Assembly: GCA_021234155.1 (NCBI GenBank)
Contig: JAJEKV010000056.1
Coordinates: forward strand, 6,974,618 to 7,038,617
Reading direction: 5' to 3'
DNA length: 64,000 bases
From: Isoetes taiwanensis
Lineage: Eukaryota > Streptophyta > Lycopodiopsida > Isoetales > Isoetaceae
The translations under genes were made by a program, and so were the position numbers. Positions 17,830-30,369 of the stretch are shown here, piece by piece (the first letter of the stretch is position 1; every line of letters starts with the position of its first letter). The notes beneath the pieces were generated by a model, which was given only the letters and a program-made list of their open reading frames with translations, searched no databases and had not been told where the DNA came from.

Positions 17830-18971
17830 CACAGGGCTGACACCTTCCTTGATCTTTATTTCAAATTCACAAATGTTTTTATCAACACCAATCAGCTCAT
17901 TATAATCCCATGCAAAAACATCTTTCCATTCTTTGAAGAAATCTATTACCATGCATTCATTCTTTTCCTCAAACATATCACCAACATAAAGAGTTCTTTC
18001 TTGACCATTCTTTTCTATCTTGATTTCTCTAACCTGTTTTTCACTACTAGCATTGATTACCAATATAGGATGTAGCTGTTTGAGTTCTTCTTCCTCCAAT
18101 TCTTCCTCCTTGATAGCACCTTCTGCCAAATGTTCGAGCAAAACACTCTTACACAAGATATCAACCTCTTCATTGAACTTTCTTGTGACATGAAGTAACT
18201 CCCAGGATGCAAATGTTGATAGTTCCTCTAGTGCTTGATCCCTAAGCATAATCATCTCTTCATTTTTGGTTTGATACTCTCCCAAGATCTGCCTGCATAC
18301 AAGTTGAGAGTCTCCAAATACAATGATGTCAGTAACACCTAAATGCTTAGCCTCTTGTAGTCCTGCTATCAAAGCTTTATATTCAGCCATGTTAGAAGTA
18401 GCATTTTGATGAATTCTGCCAACTTTTGCCATTAGTTTGTTTGACCTATCCTTAAGAATGGCAGCAGAAGAAGCTATACTCAATTTCTTAGAGACACCAC
18501 CATCAAACCATAAATAAGCAAAGTTTATTTCCTTATGTACATTGCATACCTTAATTGGATTTGTGTCTACCTCCATATTGGTCATGGTAACTTCATATAC
18601 CCCAGGTTGATTGGATATCAACACATCCTCTTCAATGAAGTTAAAAGAATCAAACTCCCCAAGCTTGTTGTAGATAACAACTGTTTTTCTTCCATCAGTT
18701 ATGGTACATTCCCCTTTTGACCAAACAGGTCTGGCATCTACTGTTGACAGCCATCTCCTTCCTAGAAGTAAATCATAAATGTCTACCTTTTCATCCATTC
18801 CTTCAAATGCAACCACAACAAAATTAGCAGCCACAACAATTCCTTCAATATCTATTGGTACTTTACTTACAATCCCTATGGGATTAATTCTTGAGTTAGA
18901 GAAAGATTTCAGTACCATAGGAGCTTTCTTGTCTACCTCTAAGCCACATTGTTTCATCACATGATGTGGCA
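17830..18971 (-). CDS. Protease C-terminal part and extra RNase H of unit C1
   Basis: An open frame on the minus strand from the Helitron edge. It starts inside the protease ('MPHHVMKQCGLEVDKK', 'YDLLLGRRWLSTVDA'). About residues 150-280 form a second RNase H of the cellular/archaeal-like type: 'FAYLWFDGGVSKK' (Asp), 'NMAEYKALIAGLQEAKHLG' (Glu), 'IIVFGDSQLVCRQI' (Asp), and 'HVTRKFNEEVDILCK' near the last acidic position. All expected acidic positions are filled. It is followed by a linker and the start of RT ('EELFKMKDAGVITEI'). An RNase H before RT is not the standard Ty3 order. The same arrangement is present in unit C2. Confidence 0.88.
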
Positions 18972-19219
18972 TCCTATATTATAAAGTTATCCTATATTAT
19001 AAAGTTATTCTGTAAGTGTTGGACCCAGCCCTAATTTGGGCGGCCCAGATTTTATTTTCGATTTGACGGTCGAGATAAGCCCTCGATCGAGGGTTTTGCT
19101 TCCTCCCCAATTCATTCCAATCCGGCGCAGGACCAGCTTCGTCATGAATAGGAAGGAGCGCCAGTTGGGAATCTTAGGGGACACATTTATTTTTCCTAAA
19201 TCATATGCCCAAGCTTTCT

Positions 19220-19800
19220 TTACTGTGTCGGTAAATCATATGCCCAAGCTTTCTTTACTTTGTCGGCAGCAAGAGCAGCTCCTTCTAATGAATTAGCTTT
19301 TGCCATGGTTGGACAATTGGAGCTTAGAATTCAGAGGTGTGGAAACATGTCTATAGCCATAAAGAAAGCAGGAACAAAACCCTTCACGTTCTTTTCTTTG
19401 TGCCGTTAAAAATCTCTCAGGTATGGCAGCAGATGAGGAAGTGCAATTTGTCACATCCCCAAAGGTAAGGTAAGCTTATCATGGTGATTTTATGCCTCAT
19501 TTGAAAGGCTAAACTTATGTTTTCTGTCTGATTAGGTTGGGCCATTCAGAAGAGGGAGAACAGTCAAAGGAAAGGAAGGACCTCCAATGTGCCAAGAGGT
19601 ATGTGGCATTGTGTAATTACATTGGCTGCTTCATACAACGTGACACCTGAAACGTTTATGCTATTGAAAGCTCTATTTCGATTTAGGTGGAGGCTCATGA
19701 CGTTGTCTGTTCTCGGCTTTGCCCACGATTTTTGTATGAGATGGCCAAGAAATTTGAGCTCTTTGCTACTATAGAATATTGGAAAGAGAAGGTACAATGA
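19220..19800 (+). pseudogene. Unidentified captured exons in Helitron E
   Basis: Three exon-like segments with splice borders on the plus strand: one ending 'VQFVTSPK' before GTAAGG (near 19465), one ending 'GPPMCQE' before GTATG (near 19600), and one ending 'EYWKEK' before GTAC (near 19790). Retained introns show capture at the DNA level. I do not recognise the gene. Confidence 0.5.
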
Positions 19801-19853
19801 TGGCTTTGAGAAAATCAGATTATGATGGCTGCTCATAAATTTGCAGTTGCAGC

Positions 19854-20600
19854 ATGCCATGCCATGGATCCCAGTTCTACACTCCATCCATTTGTGGGCA
19901 TATTATCCTTGCCGTAATCCACGAACAGATCATTGGTAGTGGACTCCATTTAGATGTAATCGTGGGGAATACCCTGGCGGATATGTATGCTACATGTGGG
20001 AAGTTAAAAGAGGCACATGATGTGATCAAGAACTTGCCAAAGTGTGATACACCATCTTGGGGGGCCATCGTTGCAGGCTATGCTCAATCACGAGACTTCA
20101 AGCTTGCAGAATGTCTCAAGGACATGCGAAAAGAAGGAATTAAGCCAAATGACACGATCATATTCACAACTCAGACGTTCTCGAAAAAGGCAACACAAGT
20201 AAAGATAGAAGTTATGACAAATCTACCATCGGTTTTGCTCTGTTTCTTAAACATGCAATTCAATGCGGGGTAGGAAACAAATTGAACTCCATACCTGAAA
20301 AACAATGATGAAGAGGTTGGGGCAAAAGAATGGCGGATGCCATGGTCGTGTTTTAGCCTTCTCTTCTGTGGAGTAGATCTTTTCTAAGTCTCTTTTATGG
20401 TGTTGTTTATATGATAGGGCAGTTTTCAATGGTCAATAATCTTGGGGGCCATCATTGTAGGCTATGCTCAATCGCGGAGACTTCAAGCTTGCGTAAGAAT
20501 GCCCCAAGGACATGCAGAAAGAAGGAATTAAGCCAAATGACACGATTTTTACTAGCATTTTTACTGTGTGCAGCCATGCAGGTTTAGTGAATAAAGGATG
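19854..20600 (+). pseudogene. PPR gene fragment in Helitron E, partly duplicated
   Basis: The frame 19854-20273 holds PLS-type PPR repeats ('VGNTLADMYATCGKLKEAHD' and 'SWGAIVAGYAQSRDFKLAEC', then 'MRKEGIKPNDT'). A second, frame-broken copy of the last repeat lies at about 20437-20600 (GGCTATGCTCAATCG, AAGGAATTAAGCCAAATGAC). PPR proteins bind organellar RNA; this piece lacks start, targeting and C-terminal domains. It is a different fragment from the one in element D. Confidence 0.72.
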
Positions 20601-20639
20601 ATTAAAATTCTACTGTATTTGCATCTGTAGAATAATCAT

Positions 20640-21160
20640 AACTATTAAATTATAATCATATTACCAAGCAGGGCGGCGCAAAAGTTCGTCGATGCAGAAA
20701 CTGGTGAGAAGAAGCAGTTTGTTTTATGTTTATAGAGGTCAGAAGGGTCCATTTTGTGTTCGAGCAATGCAGATAAGTTTTTTGTTCGATTTTGTAGAAA
20801 GGTTTGCTGGATTGAAGCTTTGGCAGTACATAGATTCCATGTTGTTGGTCTCAGAGATTAATTGGTAGCTGCCTAGAGCATTACAGCGCCTTGGAGGGAA
20901 GGTTGATTTACGAGAACGGTTTCTCGCATTCTTGCTTTAGTCGCCTCCTTTTCATTCCGTTTACATAAAGCTTCTATATCTAAATATAGTCTGGTCTTTA
21001 TTCAGAGGCCCAGCTGAAAGAATGATTGCAAGAATATGCAGTACTAAATGTCTGGCAAATAGAACCTTCTACAGAGGCAGCTTTAGCCATTCTTGATCAC
21101 TATATGAATTTCTTCAGCTCTCCAATGTCAAACATGTAGGCCTTTCATTATTATAAGGTA
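20640..21160 (+). other. Helitron E filler without a recognisable gene
   Basis: Mixed-composition sequence. No ORF or repeat of note seen. Confidence 0.5.
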
Positions 21161-21165
21161 TACAA

Positions 21166-22200
21166 CCAATCATCTTAGCCAAGTCGAGAGAGTTAACGCC
21201 GTGCAGGCTAAATACTGTTTACACAGCATTTACGCAGCAGAGCAACTTGAAGCTCAACTTGAGGGCCTTGGGAAAACAGGAGAAACGAAGGTAAAGAGAT
21301 CACAAACAGTTTATAAGGTAAAAATTTACAAATGATTGATTGCTGCAGTGCTGCTTTGCTGCATCACAGTGTTGAGAAGTTGAAAACCAGATCTTAGCCA
21401 AGTCGAGAGAGTTAACGCCGTGCAGGCTAAATACTGTTTACACAGAGCATTTACGCAGCAGAGCAACTTGAATCTCAACTTGAGAGCCTTGGGAAAACAG
21501 GAGAAACGAAGGTAAAGAGATCACAAACAGTTTATAAGGTAAAAATTTACAAATGATTGATTGCTGCAGTGCTGCTTTGCTGCATCAGAGTGTTGAGAAG
21601 TTGAAGAATTATTTGACAAGGATCAAGGTGCCATAGGATTTATAGGCATCTAGGACATCTAGAGTAGACTTGATTAACCATTCTTCACCAATTTGACATG
21701 TCCCTTATGCTTTCTATTTTTCCTGTATCATTTCTGCTTCACATGTAAAATCACTAGATACAGGTGGTCTGCATAAAAAAACTATTTGAGCACAATTTGA
21801 GCAAGACAACTTGGACAAAAAGTTGTTGAAGCTTAACAAACAAATAGCTCAAAAGGAATGAAAGTACGAACCATAGTGTGGGCTTGCTTAGCTCTTCGTT
21901 GTAACATAAATGCAGACGTTTGTGAAAGCTGATTTAGTTGGTACAGAAACAACATTTAAGAAGAAAGCTAATTGAGCTTCAAGAGGAGAAAACTATCGAA
22001 AGAAAGAGATAAGCTGTTAGTCAAATTGAAGACAGTATCTAGCGCTTTTCAGGGCAGCACACACAAAAAATGCAGGATTTATATGCTGATAAGCTTAAAG
22101 ACCTTGAACACCAGGTACTATCGATCATAAAAATGCAGGATTTATATGCTGATAAGCTTAAAGACCTTGAACACCAAGTACTATCGATCATTTTATGAAA
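21166..22200 (+). pseudogene. Kinesin-4 (FRA1/KIF4-like) coiled-coil exon fragments in Helitron E
   Basis: Exon-like pieces resemble the coiled-coil stalk of plant kinesin-4: 'KLIELQEEKTIERKRDKLL' (about 21955-22025), and 'MQDLYADKLKDLEHQ' followed by GTAC (about 22070-22120); the latter is tandemly duplicated to 22190. A segment with 'AAEQLEAQLEGLGKTGETK' before GTAAAG is also duplicated (about 21166-21388 and 21391-21610). Kinesin-4 proteins are microtubule motors; only stalk pieces are here and frames are broken. The family call rests on short coiled-coil matches, so it is moderate. Confidence 0.55.
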
Positions 22201-23177
22201 ATGACCATCCCATTCGTACGTGGTCAGGTCATGAGTTATGCTATAATTGCTTCAATTATAAGGTGTTAACATTCCAATGATGGATATGGTTTCAATCAAT
22301 GGCCATTGAATATTGAATGCCACCGCTTTATTTTCTATAGGAAGATTTTGTGTGAAAAGTGCCATGTTATCTCTAGATATCCCAATCATTTATGCCTTTG
22401 TATGGTATTTGATTTGCTAACAAAAACATTTATAGAAATACCACTGAACTGCCTCACTGTCATGTTTTAAAGACTAAAAAGCATAAAACATTTAGCATAT
22501 TTGTTAGCCTAAAGAAGGAAAGGTAGATCATATTATTTGGGTAGTCATGATATTCCAATGTGAAAACATCTTTTGTAAATGAAGCAACAAATTTATTATT
22601 TGGGGCAGTAGTGCCTTTTGTGTAAAACATATGACTTAGGTAGCACAACGTTTGGAATATATGCATGCACCAACTTATTACTACAAACATATCCACACAA
22701 CACAAAGAAATTGGTCGATATTACAAGCTCTGCAATATTTATTAATATTTGATCTTTGCTGGAATACTAGATTGAATGTAGTAAATTCATTGACAAACAA
22801 TAATTAATGTAGATGTGCATGAAACTTAGTGTGCTTAAGCAAGGCTACTTAACACAAACATTGACCTCTTACAATATGAACGAATTAAGCAATAGCTGGT
22901 AAGTTCTTTGACGGGTTTTCTATAGTTAATGAGGCCCAAAGTTTTTGAGAGCCCATAGGCACAACTTAAACGTGGAGTAGAGTACGTGACAACTAATGAT
23001 AACTTCTCTATAGATTTGCCTAAGTATATTGAATTTTATTTATGACAAGGAGTTTGAACTAAATAGCTTTCGTTCACACAAGCTCCCAACGTATAGATTT
23101 GCCTAATTATATTGAATTTTATTTATGACAAGGAGTCTGAACTGAACAGCTTTCGTTCACACAAGCTCCAACGTATA
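22200..23177 (+). other. 3' body of Helitron E
   Basis: AT-rich sequence with no convincing gene. An ~83-bp tandem duplication (GACAAGGAGT core, about 23012-23094 and 23095-23176) leads into the terminal hairpin. Confidence 0.6.
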
Positions 23178-23204
23178 CCCAGCAACGCTGGGCACCATTA
23201 CTAG

Positions 23205-24855
23205 TAACATTTAGAGGTGATCGCCCATCCAACAATACCTTAGACAAAGCTCTTTTCCCAATGTTGGCTGCACACGTGAAAACACCAGGATCATGTTCAT
23301 CTTGTACTAGCATTTGCTCCTCAATGTGATTTGTAAACACAATTTGCTCCTCTTGTGTGAGACAAACCTGTTCATCTTGAGTCAAGTTAAGCATCTTCTT
23401 TCTATAAGTGGGTGCAATCCTTAACAATGTGAGCAAATCTACACTAACTTTTGAATTTCTCATAAGTATTTCAAAATCATCACCATCCTTATCTTTTTTT
23501 AGGAATTTCTGACAAGGCCCAGGGGGTACAAGCTGCTTACCATCTTGTGCAGGTTGCTTGTTTTCACTTAGTTTACCTTTAGCAGCACTAGCTTCTATTT
23601 CTTCTTGAGATATCCCCTTGTCTTTCATTCCCCTCAGTATGCCGCACCATTATTTCTTCCCCTCTTTCAAATTCCTGCATAAATCTGATAGGATAGCTAG
23701 TTTCGACAAGTATTTGACAAGATGCTTGATGGGTTCAAAGTAGTTTTGGCTTTCTCTTGTCTTGCAAAATACTCTTTTACACTACATCTATCTTCATAAT
23801 GTTCTGTAGCTTTGCAAAAGGCACAAACAGGACACTCTTTTCCATAATGGCCTCTCTTGTTGCACTTAAGGCATATCCTGTACCAACAAACATCAGAAGA
23901 ATGAGTTTCTCTCATACAATGTGCACAAGGGGGATAATTTTTTCTTTCAGGTCTAGATGCTTTCAATTCTTGAAGTTGCTTGGTGACCTCGAGTAAAGCC
24001 TCATCAACTTTATCAATCTCTGCCTTGGTAGTAGCAGCAAAGCAGATCTTGTCGATTCTTCACCGCTTTGGGTTTCTTCTTATCTTTTTTGTACAAAGAT
24101 ATCTTGGTATAGCATCAGCACCCATATATTCTTGTTCAAAATCTGGGAGGAAAGGATCACTAGTGATGTGAATATCATCTGGTAAATAGGAAAGCACATC
24201 AGCAATCTCAATGGCCTTGTTAAAAGCTTTGTGGATGGTTGCAAATCCCTCCCCGTTTGTAAATCTTTAGCATCTTCCTGTGTACTCTTGGTCTACCAGT
24301 CAAACCCCTTATGAAAGATGCAACAAGGTGTAAGGTATGGTTAGGTACTTGATTAGTTTGGCATTTTGTTAATTACACATGAAATCTTTCCACATATTGG
24401 TGAACAGTCTCACCATTTCTAATATGAAAGGTTTGTAATTCAAAAATGAGATCTTGAGGGTCATAAACCTTACCAAATCTAGATAAGAACCTTTTGACAA
24501 TTTCATCCCATGTGTTGATACCATCACTTATGACATATTCCAACCAAGCCCTTACTTCATCATTTTTGAAGCACTTCTTGAATTCAGCAAACTTAGTCCC
24601 TTTCTTGTGTCCATATTCTTGATAACATTCATCAAAGATCTTAAGAAAGTTGTTAGCACTCATGCTAGAATCAAATGTAGGAACAGGAATGGGGACATTG
24701 AGTTCAAAGTATTGAGCAGGCATACTAGCATTGAGATTTACTGACTTATTCAGATGTACAGACACACCTTGAGGGGTAGCTTGTGTTTCTGTATTGTCTT
24801 GCACCTCAGCATGGTCGGATGTTTCAGCATTTCGTCTAGGAGCCATAGTTCCCAA
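23205..24855 (-). pseudogene. Gag and protease N-terminal part of unit C1
   Basis: Reads from 'MGTMAPRRNAETSDHAEVQD' (24855), just inside the primer site. A capsid domain follows ('DEVRAWLEYVISDGINTWDE', 'FLSRFGKVYDPQDLIFEL'), then zinc knuckles 'CLKCNKRGHYGKECPVCAFC' (about 23890-23810), then the protease start 'KVLLDG' near 23230, cut by Helitron E. Several frame changes (about 24360, 24250, 23970, 23690, 23640) are absent from the better-preserved copy in unit C2. Gag would form the particle and bind RNA. Confidence 0.85.
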
Positions 24856-24867
24856 GAACCAGGTTGG

Positions 24868-24889
24868 ATCTCGGTAGGAGCCTCCAAGA
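24868..24889 (-). promoter_or_regulatory. Likely primer-binding region of unit C1
   Basis: After the LTR end (CCCTCAACA, minus strand) the sequence reads TCTTGGAGGCTCCTACCGAG. It begins with TGG three bases after the LTR, as a tRNA 3'-CCA complement would. I cannot name the tRNA. The same sequence precedes LTR C-3. Confidence 0.5.
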
Positions 24890-27331
24890 TGTTGAGGGTA
24901 ATCCTGGCAAAACCCTCAACTAGAATGGTTTAGGACCTCCAGGTTGCTTCAGGCAACCACTCTGAACCTAAATTTTGCAAAAACTTCTCACCACAAGCCT
25001 GTTAGTACAGCTTTCCCATTTCAAGAAAAAACCCTGTACTCTCTTTTCAATACCAAGTGCAAATAACTGGAGGTTTTATCTTGAAGAATGTATGAATGTG
25101 ATCCCAACAAATAGTATTAAAAATGTGCAAGACCTTTTTTGAAGTCAGACTATTCTAGATACTTGAAAATTATATGCCTGACCTAGTCAAAAACTGGTCA
25201 ATACCCTCGGCAGAGAGCAGAAATTCTCAGATGTTTTGTGAAATATTCTTTTTGATCCGGGGACAAGCGTGACTAATCAAATTGCTATTGTAGACGACGT
25301 GCAACACCTCTTTTGGATTTATTTAGAATGCTGGATGAACAGGGAGTAATTTGCCACTGACAGACTGTGTTTTTTGATGACAGAGATATTTATCTAGATG
25401 TTTTTGCTTTTCCTGAGACAAAATAAAAGAGAATTACTGGGATCTTGATAACAATAGATGGACTGGACTTTTTGTTAGAGGAGTTTGTAGCGAAAAGATA
25501 GGTTTTGACTCTTATCGATAACTAGAACTTAGTTTTGACTAATGTTTATATTTTTCTTTTTTTTTGGATCTGGGGCGACTATTCCTATGAAGCCTAAGCG
25601 GGGATCTTACTAATATCCAATGGGATTAAAAACTAGAACAATATTTAGCGGATATGCATAAATTTCCTTGAAAAGAAAGTTGAGAAAAGAGAATTATACC
25701 AAAGTCGGATTTTCATTCACTTGACAATCATAACGAGTCTCTCACATAACTTCAAATAGCTCACAATTCATGAGCCAATAATACTTCCGGATCGACCCGA
25801 ATATTTGATCAGCTTTTATTGCTCAATCGAGTAAATTGATGCAGCAAGGAAGGTCAAATCCACAAGCGTAAGATCGCGACATGTATTTACATTATCAACA
25901 ATCTCCCAAATGCTTAAAAGCCCTTCAAATTTCACTGAATCGATTTGCCCCCCTTTTGAAAATGCTGCATTACGTTTCAATTCTTGCAAAATCCAACAGA
26001 CACTCGTCGTTTAGCACAGGCTTAGGGTTCTTGAGGTCACTCAGGTTAAATCGGGAGGATATAGTCATGATTAGGTAGTTTCCAGCTGCTAAAAATCCGT
26101 TTCTTGGCCTGCAATTTTAGGGTTCTTGATTTTTCTTGCGAAGAAATATCCCACAGGCAGGAATGAAAAAGTGGGCCAAGGTATAAATATAGATCCATTT
26201 CCCTGTTTATTGATTACGTGGTCTCCTCCCACGCCAAGCTCGGCTCGTGTTTCGACTTGGCATGCCAGGGGGGACGCCACTTGGCAGAGGATGAGAGGGT
26301 AGATAGATGGGGAGGTAGATGTAGGTAGGTTTTACCATTTTTTCAATGAGGCACGTTTCCCAAGGAAGCCATTTAGAAGGTCAATATAAACTCCTTTTTC
26401 AAAAATGTTTGTGCCAGGTGGCATGATTTCATGAGGGCTACCATGTGGTATCATCAAATTTTTGAATGGAATACTTTGATTTTTTGGTGGAAAAAATAAA
26501 TGAAGTGACTAGGCATGGGACTTGGTGAGGTGGCAAAAATGATGATGATGTGGCACTTAAGGGTTGGTAACCATCTTTTCCCCTAGTCAAAATGATTTTT
26601 TGGTGAGGTGGCATGAAGTATGGATGATGTGGATGACACGTGTGATGTGAGTGGTGAAGTGGAATTATGAATGATGAAGTGGATGTTATAACTTTTGCAA
26701 TTTTTACATGGAATGCTACTAGGGAGTTCACCTCTTGCATAGTTGGACAAATCTTGCTTTTTTTTGTCCTTCTTTTGTAAGACCTAGTAGATATTTAGAA
26801 CCTAGGTATTCTTGAAATGAATTCATGGGGCTCCCTAGTGCTTAACTTTGGTGAGTAGGTGGATGGAGCATGGAGTGTGTGTTTCATTTGACTAGGGAAA
26901 AAAAAATGTTACCAACACCATAGTATGTAATGAGAGGAGATGGAGATGTGGAAAAAAAAAGGCTAGACATGGAATGGAGAAGATGATTCAAGACATAGAA
27001 TGGAAGAGAATGGCTAGGCAATTCTTCAAGAACCTTAAGAATATCAAACTTCAATGCTCAAATGGTGAACAAGATATCATACCAAGTTGTGACCTTGCAA
27101 TCTTCAATGTGGTATCGAATTTTAGTAACTTGCCTTGTGACCTCCCACTTAGCCAAAATACTCCTTTTATGTTTCCCAAGTGAATGTCCTTCTTTGGTTC
27201 TTCAAGTCCTTGTGTCCTTTGTAGCTTTTCAAATGGTCTTCAAGTTGCAACTTCAAATACTCCTTGTGTGCTTATTGAACCATGTATTTGGAAATGCCAA
27301 TGGCTCTTCTATGCTGCCATGAGTGGCAGCA
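24890..27331 (-). repeat. LTR C-2 (shared middle LTR)
   Basis: About 2.44 kb, the same LTR as C-1 and C-3. It serves as 5' LTR of unit C1 and 3' LTR of unit C2. It carries the most CAG/CTG-associated differences of the three (for example near 25256-25265, 25595 and 25650). Confidence 0.92.
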
Positions 27332-27737
27332 TCATGCTAAAAAAAAGAAGAGGCAGGCTGGTTCTCCAGCTCTTAAGACATTAATTCATTCTTGCAGCAT
27401 GCAGAATGTTGCCATGATGGATGGAATGAATGGCAACTATGGGAGAAGATGTTTGGAAAGCAAGTTTATATGAAAGCAAGCCTTGAGTGTATCAGATGAT
27501 AATGAATGAACAAGAGGGTGAACCTGCAATGACAGTACGAGAATCAGTTCAAACATTTAGCTGCCATGTGGTGATATGGTGGCAACTTTTCCTGGGGTAT
27601 GAATGTATACTCAGGGCAGAGTAGAAGAATGATGAAGTATGAATGGTGGACTACTCTTGAACAGAATGGAAGGTTTATGAATGAAAAGCAGAGGGTGTAC
27701 CTGTTATACAAAATCAATTAAGGTTAGCATAAAATGT
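27332..27737 (-). other. 3' noncoding region of unit C2, left part
   Basis: Same sequence as 10091-10169 plus 14458-14780, uninterrupted by element D. The last five bases (27733-27737, AATGT) form the target duplication of element B with AATGC at 41423-41427. No gene seen. Confidence 0.8.
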
Positions 27738-29524
27738 TGTGACGTCCCCTACTCCTTATACGATGCCCGCATCGTACTCGAAGGAGGAGCATTCCCCCTG
27801 GCAGCTGCCTGACAGGGGCCATCCACCTGACTCCACTCCCATGGGGGCAGAGCCAGCAAGGGAAGAGTGGATGTGTCATTCATCCGTCTTCCATCGGATC
27901 GACCTATCTGCGGAAGCGTAACAAACAAACGTGAGCACAACTAATAATATACAACATATTCACCATAACAATAGCAACATCACAGAGTCAGCAATACCTT
28001 CCTAACAATAATACAAAGGGAAGGTCCTACCCAGGCTCTGACTCAAGGGGGATGACTGACGGCTAGGCCTCCGTTAGTTCGCGAGGCATGAATTCATGGC
28101 AATGGATTTGGGGCATAGAACATGGCATAGAACATGGCTTAGGTAGTCCACTCCATCCGCCCCTCCCGTGCACACTTTGCTGGCTGGGTAGGCTCCCCAA
28201 GTGTTGGGACTTCTCCCAGTATCCATGCTCATCGCGGTGGGTAAATAGCCGAGGGGCTCACCGGAAGGTCATATCCACCACCCCATCCGGGTTGCATCTC
28301 CCCAACCCAAGAGGCCTAGGAAAGAGAGCTGCCTCTCCTCCAGGGGTATCCATGCTCATCCTTATCAACCCGGCCCTTCAGGGCCACTTTGCCCTTATTC
28401 GACTTGAACTCAGGTGAAGGTCATATCCACCACCCCCCAATGTTGTTAAGTCGAGCTCATGCCTTTTTAACATTTTTTGAAGATTTTTTAAAATTTTGCA
28501 AGCCATTTTATATGAAAATACGTTAAAATCTTCAAAATCAAAAAAATCCCTTTAAAAATCCTTAAAAATCCTTAGATAGGCTTTTACTTCTTACCTCTAT
28601 AATAATGTTTTCAACTTTCTTAAGAGTTGCATGAGACAAGTTCCTCCTTATCAACCGAACTTGCCCCTTCACCCAGTATAAGCCGGTGGGCTCACGCCTT
28701 ATAACTTGCGCATTTTAACGGGGAACTAAGGTGCTAAAAGCTAGGAGCATCTTTATTTTTTTGACTACCAAATCATAAAAATCCTTTAGGTCTCTACCCC
28801 CCTTCCCACAACAAGGAGATCATAGAGTGGAATACATGCAATATCACAGAACAGAGATAGAGAATCATATCAATCTATCTACTTAACATCCAATGTTAGG
28901 TTCATTCGTTAGAGTCTCAGATCTAGGGATCTACAAGGCTTCCAGAGATGATCTAACATACTAACCCGGCATATTGCCATGCCTAAAGACGGTTTTGCAC
29001 AACAGAACAACTAGATACCTGCTCCTTGGCTTGCTCCTGATCCTTGGAAGGCGTCCATGCTCCTGATCTTGCCGAAGACAGCTGCTACTCAGCAACCTGT
29101 TGTGCAAATCCGACTTTTCGGAGCCTGGCAATGCGATTTCGAGCCTTACCTTGGCCGAATTGGCCCAGGAAAGCCCTAATTGCGAATGAGGAAAGGAAGC
29201 TCTAGAAAACCCTAATTGGCAAAGTGAAAGGAGAGCTAGGGTCTAGGGTTTTAGCCCTTATATAGACCCTATCTAGGTTAGGGCATCCACATGGGCAAAT
29301 GGCTTTAGGCCATTTGGAAATGGATGAACAAGGAACCTTTTGTTGTGTATGTTTAATTACATACCCAACATCCAAGGTTGCCCCCTAGGTGCAACCTTTA
29401 GCTCCTAGGTGCAACGTTGTCCTACTCTCTCAAGTACATGTCACTTGTGACATGTACGCAGACGTGTAACGTCTTGCGATATAATATACGTGATTAGGGC
29501 GTATATTATCTTTGGAACGTCACA
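27738..29524 (-). repeat. 3' LTR of element B
   Basis: 1,787 bp. Pairs with 39567-41422. Part of it (about 28440-28780) is very AT-rich and locally dissimilar to the other LTR, while the flanks are near identical. Confidence 0.9.
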
Positions 29525-29542
29525 TTCTCCCACCTTGACTTG
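29525..29542 (-). promoter_or_regulatory. Polypurine tract of element B
   Basis: The minus strand reads CAAGGTGGGAGAA directly before the 3' LTR start TGTGACGTT. Element A has CAAGGTGGGGAGAA at the same place (52400-52413). Confidence 0.85.
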
Positions 29543-30369
29543 ATGTTTGCCCTCGGCATCACGCGCGTCTCCCCACCTTGGGTACACGCATATCCTGCAA
29601 TTACAACACTTACATATCCAAATTATATTAATCACCCCGGTAATTTTTATAGTTTCTTTCAGAATTGTACTATGGTGAGAGGCTCTTCCGTCCTCTACTT
29701 CATTATCGACTATAACAAAATTAACGTCAATTATAGCTTTAAGGTTTTAACTAAAAAAAACTTCCGTTAAGCCTCCTCACAACACATTATGGCAAAATTA
29801 TGCGTTGTGAGTTCTTGTAGCGCTACCCTCCTTTGCCTCGGTCCTTCTAGTTGCCTCGCGGGATGTACGCCACGTTAGTATATATTTAATTATTATTATA
29901 AGGGTTGGTTGTAAGGGAACCACCCATTAAATACAATTATATGGATGCAAGGCATATCTCTTGGCATAGGAAGATTATGTTTCTCCCATCCTGGCGAAAA
30001 GATAGCCTATATATACCTATATGCAGCTCATGCCTACACCTCTAGTTGCCCAAATGGAGGGATATCCTTCCCGTATATGGGGCGTGAAGGATAGATTCCT
30101 CCTATCAAAGCATATATGGGGCTAAAGGTGCTTTTCCTATCAATGCATCTCTCAATGACCTCCTTTCTCTCGAGGTCGCCTACTTAAATCCGGGGACGAA
30201 GTAGACTTCTAATCTACCTTCCACTCAAACAAAGCGAAACGCGGTCATGCCTACATTGACATTACACCACGCCCTAGAGAGCACCGTAGTGGTCTCATCA
30301 TCGGTAACAACGCATGCAACCCATGGCTAGCATAGGCTGCATGCGTAGATTAGCCTTAGCTACACATGC
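29543..30369 (-). other. 3' noncoding region of element B
   Basis: About 830 bp between the integrase stop and the polypurine tract. It shares stretches with 51511-52400 of element A (for example CCCATATATG and CCTACATTGACATTACACCA). No open frame of note. Confidence 0.75.

Larger units (their letters stand above)
18972..23204 (+). mobile_element. Helitron E, non-autonomous, carrying host exon fragments
   Basis: Begins TCCTATATTATAAAG after an A and ends with hairpin CCCAGCAACGCTGGG (23178-23192), eight bases, then CTAG before a T. These are Helitron hallmarks (5' TC, 3' hairpin plus CTRR, insertion between A and T, no duplication). Unit C2 has the empty site (GTGGCA/TAACAT, around 46050). 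The 4.2-kb body has no Rep or helicase but several exon-like pieces with GT/AG borders. Tandem duplications occur at both ends (18-bp at the start, ~83-bp at 23012-23176). It interrupts the protease of C1. Confidence 0.92.
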
